Shown here in pieces: positions 1 to 7,171 of a stretch of DNA of 7,171 nt (position 1 is its first letter; the number at the start of each line of letters is the position of its first letter). A program made the translations under genes and the position numbers. The DNA comes from an uncultured Eubacteriales bacterium (GTDB taxonomy: Bacteria > Bacillota_A > Clostridia > Lachnospirales > Lachnospiraceae). Below the pieces are notes generated by a model. That model saw only the letters and a list, made by a program, of their open reading frames with translations, was not told where the DNA came from and searched no databases. The DNA lies in NCBI GenBank assembly GCA_902803345.1, contig CADCPV010000077.1:1-7171 (forward strand), read 5' to 3'.

Positions 1-15
1 GATCGTCCGGATAAA

Positions 16-24
16 AGTGGATAA
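16..24 (-). promoter_or_regulatory. DnaA box, one mismatch (AGTGGATAA)
   Basis: On the minus strand it reads TTATCCACT, differing from the consensus TTATCCACA only in the last base. It is the closest match to the classic box in the upstream region apart from 355-363, and it sits at the outer edge of the box cluster. Confidence 0.6.
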
Positions 25-46
25 CCATGCAAATATATGTTTATAT

Positions 47-55
47 TGTTGATAA
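47..55 (-). promoter_or_regulatory. DnaA-box variant TTATCAACA (minus strand)
   Basis: The plus strand reads TGTTGATAA. It has one mismatch to the consensus (C to A at box position 6). It is an exact inverted copy of the box at 108-116, with AT-rich DNA between them. Confidence 0.55.
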
Positions 56-95
56 GTTGTCTTGATTTTTGTGAATTCTGAGCTGATTTTTTAAT

Positions 96-116
96 TTTTC
101 AACAGCTTTATCAACA
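96..116 (+). promoter_or_regulatory. Paired DnaA-box variants TTTTCAACA and TTATCAACA
   Basis: Two box-like 9-mers lie in the same orientation, at 96-104 (two mismatches to TTATCCACA) and 108-116 (one mismatch), separated by 3 bp. Close, same-strand spacing of this kind suits cooperative DnaA binding. Both carry A at position 6, as do most boxes in this window. Confidence 0.5.
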
Positions 117-122
117 CTGAAT

Positions 123-132
123 AACATTGTAC
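123..132 (+). repeat. Direct repeat AACATTGTAC, copy 1
   Basis: This 10-mer recurs exactly at 324-333. Each copy is followed 8-10 bp later by TTTCAACA (141-148 and 344-351), so the repeated unit looks composite. Here it overlaps the palindrome TTGTACAA at 127-134. Its binding factor is unknown. Confidence 0.45.
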
Positions 133-139
133 AACCCAT

Positions 140-171
140 TTTTCAACAAAATGTTTATAATCTGTTGAAAA
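140..171. repeat. Perfect inverted repeat of TTTTCAACA box variants
   Basis: TTTTCAACA at 140-148 and its exact reverse complement TGTTGAAAA at 163-171 flank a 14-bp AT-rich spacer. The arms are two-mismatch DnaA boxes. The core TGTTGAA is also one base from the Spo0A box TGTCGAA, so Spo0A binding is an alternative reading. The repeat could bind a dimeric or paired regulator, or form a weak hairpin. Confidence 0.5.
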
Positions 172-252
172 CCCGTTTGATTTTGCGTTCATTTTTTTAT
201 AAAACGGCTGTTTTTCTAAGAAAATCAAGCCTTTCTGCGATCATCTGTTCGT

Positions 253-306
253 CGGAAAACTCTGGTATTTTTCCGGTTTTCAGACGTTCTTCTTCTTCCG
301 GAAAAA
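253..306. repeat. Three-element nested inverted repeat (CGGAAAA / TTTTCCG / CGGAAAA)
   Basis: CGGAAAA at 253-259 pairs perfectly with TTTTCCG at 269-275 across a 9-nt loop. The same middle arm, extended to TTTTTCCGG (268-276), pairs perfectly over 9 bp with CCGGAAAAA at 298-306. The two pairings exclude each other. The element lies upstream of the predicted dnaA promoter and so would not be in that transcript. It could be a structured origin element or a set of protein sites. Confidence 0.45.
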
Positions 307-323
307 GCAGTTTTCACAGAAAG

Positions 324-333
324 AACATTGTAC
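324..333 (+). repeat. Direct repeat AACATTGTAC, copy 2
   Basis: An exact second copy of 123-132, 201 bp downstream and again followed by TTTCAACA (344-351). The 1-mismatch DnaA box at 355-363 lies just beyond, so this forms a smaller second cluster close to the dnaA promoter. Confidence 0.45.
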
Positions 334-342
334 TTATAAACA

Positions 343-363
343 CTTTCAACATGCTTTTCCACA
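343..363 (+). promoter_or_regulatory. Promoter-proximal DnaA-box pair
   Basis: CTTTCAACA (343-351) and TTTTCCACA (355-363) lie in the same orientation, 3 bp apart. The second has a single mismatch to TTATCCACA. They sit about 40-60 bp upstream of the predicted -35 element of dnaA, a position suited to autoregulation by DnaA as well as to origin binding. Confidence 0.55.
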
Positions 364-400
364 ATGGATATAAAAAAGTCAGAAAAAGAGCGATTCAATC

Positions 401-429
401 TTTACTTTATCGCGATTTTGAGGTATAAT
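401..429 (+). promoter_or_regulatory. Predicted sigma-A promoter of dnaA
   Basis: TTTACT at 401-406 (four of six bases of TTGACA) and a perfect TATAAT at 424-429 are separated by an ideal 17 bp. Transcription would start near 436, giving a leader of about 74 nt before the dnaA ATG at 510. No other pair of hexamers upstream of dnaA is as good. DnaA-box-like sites lie just upstream. Confidence 0.75.
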
Positions 430-445
430 TACAAAGGTCATAAAT

Positions 446-468
446 GCCCTTTACAGGGCTTTTTATTT
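446..468 (+). terminator. Terminator-like hairpin in the dnaA leader
   Basis: GCCCT at 446-450 pairs with AGGGC at 455-459 around a TTAC tetraloop. A T-rich run, TTTTTATTT at 460-468, follows at once. This is the form of a rho-independent terminator, but the stem is only 5 bp and it begins about 10 nt after the predicted transcript start. It could cause early termination or pausing of dnaA transcription, stop upstream read-through, or protect the 5' end. On the minus strand the sequence after the stem is not a good U-tract, so its sense is +. Confidence 0.45.
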
Positions 469-509
469 CGACAGCGCCTGTTATCATACAGAGAGAGATA
501 GGTAAGATC

Positions 510-1874
510 ATGCTTGAGACAATCCGACAGAACTGGCAGAAAATCAAGGAAAATATCCGGGATGAATACGAGATTACCAATGTTCCGTACTCTACCTGGA
601 TTGAACCGCTTCAGATCTATAATGTCCGTGACAATACGGCCTATATCGTTTTTCCGGACAGCAAGGACGATTTTGCGCTGAAATACATCAGCAAGAAATA
701 CCGTCTCTTTTTCCAGGCGATGATTGAGGAAGTGACGGGCTATCATTTAGCGGTTTCCTTTATCAGTGAACCTCAGGAAAATCCCGGCGTGATCTTTGCC
801 AGGGAGCGTCCGCGCCCGACAGCCGATCCCTACCGGAGTGCCGTCGAAACAGCCAAGCTGAATCCGCGCTATACCTTCGACACCTTCGTCGTCGGCGCCA
901 ATAATAAATTTGCGCATGCAGCTTCTCTTTCTGTTGCAGAATCTCCCGGAAAAGAGTACAATCCGCTCTTTATCTACGGCGGTCCCGGTCTCGGAAAGAC
1001 ACACCTGATGCAGGCGATTGCGCATTTTATTCTGCAGAACAAGCCTTCGACCCGGATTATCTACGCAACTTCCGAGGTTTTTACGAACGAAGTCATTGAT
1101 TCCATCCGCAATAAAAATCCTGGCGAGTTCCGAAACAAATACCGCAACATCGACGTCATCCTGATCGACGATATCCAGTTTATTATCGGCAAGGAATCCA
1201 CACAGGAAGAGTTTTTTCATACCTTCAACTTCCTGTATGAAAACGGCAAGCAGATTATTTTAAGTTCCGACCAGCCGCCGAAAAACTTCACAACCCTCGA
1301 TGAGCGGCTGCGTTCACGTTTTGAAATGGGCCTTTCCGTTGATATTTCCGCGCCGGATTATGAAACCCGGATGGCGATTCTCCGTAAAAAGGAAGAGCTT
1401 GAGGGCTTCACGATCGACAACGAGATCATCAAATACATCGCGACCAATATCAAGACAAACATCCGCGAACTGGAAGGCGCGCTGACCAAGATGTTCGCTT
1501 ACTCGAAACTTCATCCGCAGTCGACGCTGACGCTGGAAATTGCCCGGGAAAACCTGAAGGACATCATCAGTCCGGACAGTTCCGAAAAGATTACGCCGGA
1601 CCATATTATCCAGGTTGTCGCAGAACATTACGGCCTCCGGCCGGAAGATATCAAGTCCCAGCGCCGTACCAAGGAAGTGGTTCTTCCGCGTCAGATTGCA
1701 ATGTACCTGATCCGGATCATGAACGATATTTCGCTGAAGGACGTCGGCCGGATCTTAGGAAACCGGGACCATGCGACAATTATCCACGGCTATGAAAAAA
1801 TTATCAACGAAATGAACCAGAACCCGGATCTCGCACAGAATATCGAAGTCATCAAAAAGAAGCTTCTGCTGTGA
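510..1874 (+). CDS. dnaA: Chromosomal replication initiator protein DnaA
   Basis: DnaA is the AAA+ ATPase that binds DnaA boxes, forms a filament at oriC, melts the DNA and recruits the helicase. The 454-residue product fits the family (about 440-460). The N-terminal domain I is followed by a short variable linker to about residue 115. Walker A GGPGLGKTH is at 157-165, Walker B ILIDD at 217-221, sensor I ILSSDQPP at 250-257, the Arg-finger segment RLRSRF at 266-271 and sensor II NIRELEGAL at 317-325. The C-terminal helix-turn-helix signature NRDHATIIHGYEKI is at 418-431. Ala422 replaces the usual Thr in the DHT motif. The ATG at 510 is chosen because MLETIRQNW matches the usual family start. 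An in-frame ATG at 444 would add 22 unrelated residues, lies in the leader hairpin, and its AAAGG would fall at or before the predicted transcript start. The Shine-Dalgarno sequence before 510 is weak (AGG, 7 nt away). Confidence 0.97.
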   Translation: MLETIRQNWQKIKENIRDEYEITNVPYSTWIEPLQIYNVRDNTAYIVFPDSKDDFALKYISKKYRLFFQAMIEEVTGYHLAVSFISEPQENPGVIFARERPRPTADPYRSAVETAKLNPRYTFDTFVVGANNKFAHAASLSVAESPGKEYNPLFIYGGPGLGKTHLMQAIAHFILQNKPSTRIIYATSEVFTNEVIDSIRNKNPGEFRNKYRNIDVILIDDIQFIIGKESTQEEFFHTFNFLYENGKQIILSSDQPPKNFTTLDERLRSRFEMGLSVDISAPDYETRMAILRKKEELEGFTIDNEIIKYIATNIKTNIRELEGALTKMFAYSKLHPQSTLTLEIARENLKDIISPDSSEKITPDHIIQVVAEHYGLRPEDIKSQRRTKEVVLPRQIAMYLIRIMNDISLKDVGRILGNRDHATIIHGYEKIINEMNQNPDLAQNIEVIKKKLLL

Positions 1875-1968
1875 TTCTGTGAAATCTGTGAACTGAAAAA
1901 TACTTTTTTCACCTGCTTTTCAGAAGCGAAATTTCCAGTATTTTCGGACTGTCTGAGGCTTTTTCACC

Positions 1969-1998
1969 TTTCCACCGCCACTACGAATACTACTACTG
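1969..1998 (+). promoter_or_regulatory. Candidate basal unwinding element with DnaA-trio
   Basis: A box-like TTTCCACC (1969-1976) is followed by the short GC-rich GCCA (1977-1980) and then by in-register triplets CTA CGA ATA CTA CTA CTG (1981-1998). In B. subtilis the DnaA-trio is a run of 3'-GAT-5'-type triplets, read as CTA on the other strand, placed after a DnaA box and a GC-rich spacer. The order here matches that arrangement. The box is degenerate (six of nine bases of TTATCCACA), which lowers confidence. Confidence 0.5.
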
Positions 1999-2024
1999 AA
2001 AACGTTACAATCTATCATACTGAT

Positions 2025-2031
2025 AAAGGAG
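2025..2031 (+). promoter_or_regulatory. Ribosome binding site of dnaN
   Basis: AAAGGAG ends 10 nt before the ATG at 2042. It is the best Shine-Dalgarno match in the window and fixes the dnaN start. Confidence 0.8.
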
Positions 2032-2041
2032 TGCTTTTCCA

Positions 2042-3148
2042 ATGAAGGTTATTTGTTCAAAAGAAAGTCTGCAGCGTGCAATCAATGCTGTTTCCCGTGC
2101 CGTACCCGTCCGGACCACCCTGGATATTCTGAAATGTATCCTGCTGCAGGCGGAAGACAATGAACTGAAGCTGACTGCCAATGATACCGCGCTCGGCATC
2201 GAAACCCGGATTGAGGCCGTAGTTGAAGAACCGGGCATGACGGCGATTGACGCGGGACTCTTTTCCTCTATTGTAAGAAAACTTCCGGATTCCGACGTGC
2301 TCCTGCAGTCAGACCGCCAGGAAGCAATTGATATCCGCTGTGAAAATGCGTATTTCCACATCAGCGGACGCGGCGCGGATGATTTTATCTACCTTCCGAC
2401 CGTTCAGGTGAAAGAGAGTATTGTGATCTCGCAGTTTACGATCCGGGAAATGATCGGCCAGGTTATCTTCTCTGCGGCAGATTCCGAAACAAGTGCGGCA
2501 ATGTCCGGTGTTTATTTAGAAGTTCTTCAGGACCGGGTACGGATGACGGCGCTCGACGGACACCGTATTGCGATCCGTGTTAATGAGCTTCGGGAGATTG
2601 CGGAGCCGGTTTCCGCAATAGTGCCTGCAAAGACCTTGTCCGACCTCCAGAAAATCGTTTCCGGTGATCTGGATAAAGATATCAGGATTTCCTTTGCGCG
2701 GAATCACATCATTTTTGAATATGACCAGACACGCATGGTGTCGCGTGTGATCGACGGAGAGTATTTCAAGGTCGAATCCATGATCCGTGATATTCACGAG
2801 ACGCATATTCGGATCAACAAAAAAGATCTTCTGAACTGTCTGGACCGTTCGACGCTTCTGGTCAATGAAAGCGATAAAAAACCGGTTGTGATGAATATTA
2901 CGGAAGAGGAGATGAATCTCCGCCTGAAATCCGCAATCGGTACCCTCGACGAAATGATCCCGATTGAAAAAGAGGGAAAGGATATCCGGATCGCTTTCAA
3001 TCCGAAGCTTCTTCTGGATGCACTTCGGGTGATTGACGACGAAGAAATTGACATTTATATGGTGAAATATAATTATCCCTGCATCATCCGGGATGAGCAG
3101 GGCAGTTATATCTATGTTGTGCTTCCGGTTAACTTTATCGAGGATTGA
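2042..3148 (+). CDS. dnaN: DNA polymerase III beta subunit (sliding clamp) DnaN
   Basis: The beta clamp is a ring-shaped homodimer that holds the replicative polymerase on DNA and docks repair and regulatory proteins. The product has 368 residues, as expected for three similar domains (about 1-122, 125-247 and 250-368). Recognisable segments include TALDGHRIA at 169-177, SRVIDGEYFKVES at 234-246, the stretch NPKLLLDALRVIDDEEIDIYM at about 320-340, and a C-terminal YVVLPVNF at 358-365 that should line the partner-binding pocket. The SRVIDGEYFKVES form and the FIED tail recall clostridial, especially Lachnospiraceae, clamps. The ATG follows a strong AAAGGAG. dnaN lies 167 bp after dnaA and its stop is 2 bp before the yaaA start, so it heads a tightly coupled block. 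No key residue appears missing. Confidence 0.97.
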   Translation: MKVICSKESLQRAINAVSRAVPVRTTLDILKCILLQAEDNELKLTANDTALGIETRIEAVVEEPGMTAIDAGLFSSIVRKLPDSDVLLQSDRQEAIDIRCENAYFHISGRGADDFIYLPTVQVKESIVISQFTIREMIGQVIFSAADSETSAAMSGVYLEVLQDRVRMTALDGHRIAIRVNELREIAEPVSAIVPAKTLSDLQKIVSGDLDKDIRISFARNHIIFEYDQTRMVSRVIDGEYFKVESMIRDIHETHIRINKKDLLNCLDRSTLLVNESDKKPVVMNITEEEMNLRLKSAIGTLDEMIPIEKEGKDIRIAFNPKLLLDALRVIDDEEIDIYMVKYNYPCIIRDEQGSYIYVVLPVNFIED

Positions 3149-3150
3149 TT

Positions 3151-3357
3151 ATGGTTCTGCATCTTGTCGGCGAATATATCAAACTCGGTCAGGCCCTGAA
3201 AGCCGCGCATCTGGTGGATATGGGGTCTGATGCGAAAACGGTCATTCAGAACGGCGAAGTATTTGTCAACGGAGAACAGGAACTTCGCCGGGGAAGAAAG
3301 CTTGTGATCGGAGATATCGTCGAATACGACGGTTCTTCGATTGAAATCGTGAAGTGA
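3151..3357 (+). CDS. yaaA: Small S4-domain RNA-binding protein (YaaA/RlbA family)
   Basis: A 68-residue protein consisting almost entirely of one S4 RNA-binding fold. The segment LGQALKAAHLVDMGSDAK (residues 12-29) is followed by the conserved NGEVFVNGE (34-42), RRGRKL (46-51) and GDIVEYDG (54-61). The same gene lies between dnaN and recF in B. subtilis (yaaA, also called rlbA), where it is thought to bind ribosomal RNA or ribosome precursors; the exact role is less settled than for its neighbours. I prefer ATG 3151, which has GAGG 7 nt upstream and lies 2 bp after the dnaN stop, over an in-frame TTG at 3145 that would overlap dnaN. Position and length both match the family, so identification is firm even though function is inferred. 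Confidence 0.9.
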   Translation: MVLHLVGEYIKLGQALKAAHLVDMGSDAKTVIQNGEVFVNGEQELRRGRKLVIGDIVEYDGSSIEIVK

Positions 3358-3358
3358 C

Positions 3359-6395
<3,037 letters not shown>

Positions 6396-7171
6396 ATGGA
6401 ACCGAATGAATTAGATAAAATCAAGGAAGTAGAGCTTCGCGAGACGATGGAGCAGTCCTATGTGGACTATGCGATGTCGGTTATTGTGGACCGCGCGCTT
6501 CCGGATGCCCGGGACGGCCTGAAGCCCGTACAGCGGCGCGTGCTGTTCTCGATGGCGGAGCTGTCGAATACGCCGGACAAGCCGCACCGTAAGTGTGCGC
6601 GTATCGTCGGCGATACAATGGGTAAATATCATCCGCACGGCGACAGCTCGATCTACGGCGCTCTCGTGTATTTAGCGCAGAGCTGGAATACGCACTATCC
6701 TCTGGTAGACGGACATGGAAACTTCGGATCGGTCGACGGCGACGGCGCTGCGGCCATGCGTTACACGGAAGCCAGGCTCAGCAAAATCAGCATGGAGCTT
6801 CTTGCGGATCTCAACAAGGATACCGTGGACTTTGTCCCGAACTTTGATGAGACCGAAAAAGAACCGACCATTCTGCCTTCCCGTTTTCCGAACCTTCTCG
6901 TGAACGGCACGCAGGGCATCGCAGTTGGTATGGCGACGAATATTCCGCCGCACAACTTAAGGGAAGCAATTGCGGCCGTCGTGAAAATCATTGACAACCG
7001 TATCCAGGAAGGCCGTGAAACCACAGTCGAAGAGCTGATGGAAATCATTCAGGGTCCGGACTTCCCGACAGGTGCCCAAATTATCGGACATCGGGGCATC
7101 GAGCAGGCCTACCGCACCGGACGCGGAAAACTCCGGGTGCGTTCTGTCTGCCGGATTGAGCCAATGGACAA
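6396..7171 (+). CDS. gyrA: DNA gyrase subunit A, 5' part (cut by the window end)
   Basis: GyrA carries the DNA-cleaving tyrosine of gyrase and pairs with GyrB as A2B2. The first 258 codons are present and the frame is open to the window edge; a full GyrA has about 800-870 residues. Visible are the N-terminal [20 protein letters not shown] (11-30), [18 protein letters not shown] (33-50), the quinolone region [14 protein letters not shown] (77-90), the active-site segment [12 protein letters not shown] (118-129; Arg122, Tyr123), and [22 protein letters not shown] (about 166-187), whose Ile175 corresponds to the DNA-intercalating Ile. ATG 6396 follows the gyrB TAA with no gap, and GTGGAG (6384-6389) gives a ribosome site 6 nt upstream, so translation is coupled to gyrB. 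Gly88 is unusual at a drug-contact position. GyrA rather than ParC is chosen from position next to gyrB; the C-terminal GyrA box lies outside the window. Confidence 0.95.
   Translation, partial: MEPNELDKIKEVELRETMEQSYVDYAMSVIVDRALPDARDGLKPVQRRVLFSMAELSNTPDKPHRKCARIVGDTMGKYHPHGDSSIYGALVYLAQSWNTHYPLVDGHGNFGSVDGDGAAAMRYTEARLSKISMELLADLNKDTVDFVPNFDETEKEPTILPSRFPNLLVNGTQGIAVGMATNIPPHNLREAIAAVVKIIDNRIQEGRETTVEELMEIIQGPDFPTGAQIIGHRGIEQAYRTGRGKLRVRSVCRIEPMD

Larger units (their letters stand above)
1..443. other. oriC: Upstream half of the replication origin (oriC), non-coding
   Basis: An AT-rich non-coding stretch directly upstream of dnaA, where Firmicutes carry the first part of a bipartite origin. 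I count eight DnaA-box-like 9-mers: 16-24, 47-55, 96-104, 108-116, 140-148, 163-171, 343-351 and 355-363, in both orientations. None is the perfect TTATCCACA. The most AT-rich parts are about 25-100 and 180-205. Inverted repeats (140-171, 253-306) and a direct repeat (123-132 and 324-333) are described separately. No credible gene is present: the one open frame across 165-428 starts at TTG, is rich in Ser, Arg and Lys, and resembles no family I know. The window may begin just after the divergent rpmH gene that often lies here, but that gene is not visible. The exact limits of the origin are inferred. Confidence 0.75.
1875..2041. other. oriC: dnaA-dnaN intergenic region, likely downstream half of oriC
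   Basis: In Bacillus subtilis the unwinding region lies between dnaA and dnaN, and this 167-bp gap has similar ingredients. It holds a 9-bp near-tandem repeat (TTCTGTGAA, ATCTGTGAA; 1875-1892), two direct copies of TTTTTCACCT (1905-1914, 1960-1969), a 7-bp inverted repeat CTGAAAA/TTTTCAG (1893-1899, 1917-1923), a weak box-like TTTCCACC (1969-1976) and a triplet run (1981-1998). There is no classic DnaA box and no convincing terminator, so transcription may continue from dnaA into dnaN. I did not find a strong dnaN promoter: TACAAT at 2006-2011 lacks a matching -35. Confidence 0.6.

Noticed and set aside
177..203. Possible second promoter TTGATT / TATAAA
   Set aside because: The spacer is only 15 bp and both hexamers are imperfect in an AT-rich stretch where such matches are expected by chance.
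344..374. Possible second dnaA promoter with -10 TATAAA at 369-374
   Set aside because: No acceptable -35 at 16-18 bp; the promoter at 401-429 is far better.
165..428. 87-codon open frame upstream of dnaA
   Set aside because: It starts at TTG, has no Shine-Dalgarno, is low-complexity Ser/Arg/Lys-rich, runs through origin repeats and the dnaA promoter, and resembles no known family.
444..509. In-frame 22-residue N-terminal extension of DnaA
   Set aside because: The residues do not resemble DnaA; the ATG is inside the leader hairpin and its AAAGG overlaps the predicted transcript start. The ATG at 510 gives the family-typical N-terminus.
1861..1923. Terminator after dnaA
   Set aside because: The palindrome near the dnaA end and CTGAAAA/TTTTCAG are AT-rich and lack a GC stem followed by a T-run.
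1983..2018. Possible dnaN promoter (TACAAT at 2006-2011 or TATCAT at 2013-2018)
   Set aside because: No -35-like hexamer at the right distance; it overlaps the triplet run, which is better explained as an origin element.
3145..3150. TTG start for yaaA
   Set aside because: It would overlap the dnaN stop; ATG 3151 has GAGG at a proper distance.

Overview
The window is the replication-origin neighbourhood of a Firmicute chromosome, most likely a Clostridia member close to Lachnospiraceae. The order dnaA, dnaN, yaaA (S4 domain), recF, gyrB, gyrA, all on the + strand, is the classic Firmicute origin cluster. The Lachnospiraceae suggestion rests on remembered family resemblance: DnaA beginning MLETIRQNW, DnaN with SRVIDGEYFKVES and a C-terminus ending LPVNFIED, GyrB with [14 protein letters not shown], and GyrA with DSSIYGAL. 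The genes have roughly balanced base composition, while the first ~440 bases are clearly AT-rich. No database search was possible.

Layout. Positions 1-443 are non-coding and look like the upstream half of oriC. They hold a cluster of DnaA-box-like 9-mers, mostly TT(A/T)TCAACA rather than TTATCCACA, plus several direct and inverted repeats. A good sigma-A-type promoter (TTTACT, 17 bp, TATAAT; 401-429) should drive dnaA. A short terminator-like hairpin (446-468) lies almost at the predicted transcript start. dnaA (510-1874) is followed by a 167-bp gap (1875-2041). That gap looks like the downstream half of a bipartite origin and includes a triplet run resembling a DnaA-trio unwinding element (1981-1998). 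dnaN (2042-3148), yaaA (3151-3357), recF (3359-4468), gyrB (4458-6395) and gyrA (6396 to beyond the window end) are packed with gaps of 2, 1, -11 and 0 bp, so they are probably co-transcribed and translationally coupled.

Together the genes start and sustain replication. DnaA opens the origin, DnaN is the sliding clamp, RecF loads RecA at gaps, gyrase (GyrB plus GyrA) removes positive supercoils ahead of the forks, and the small S4 protein is a probable RNA/ribosome-associated factor.

This is core genome: I see no tRNA, rRNA, CRISPR, insertion sequence or defence system, and no wholly new system. The points most worth a second look are the origin architecture (variant boxes, trio, repeats), a Thr-to-Ala change in the DnaA DNA-recognition motif, the hairpin beside the dnaA promoter, and drug-contact positions in GyrB (Leu137) and GyrA (Gly88) that carry residues known as resistance substitutions in other bacteria.
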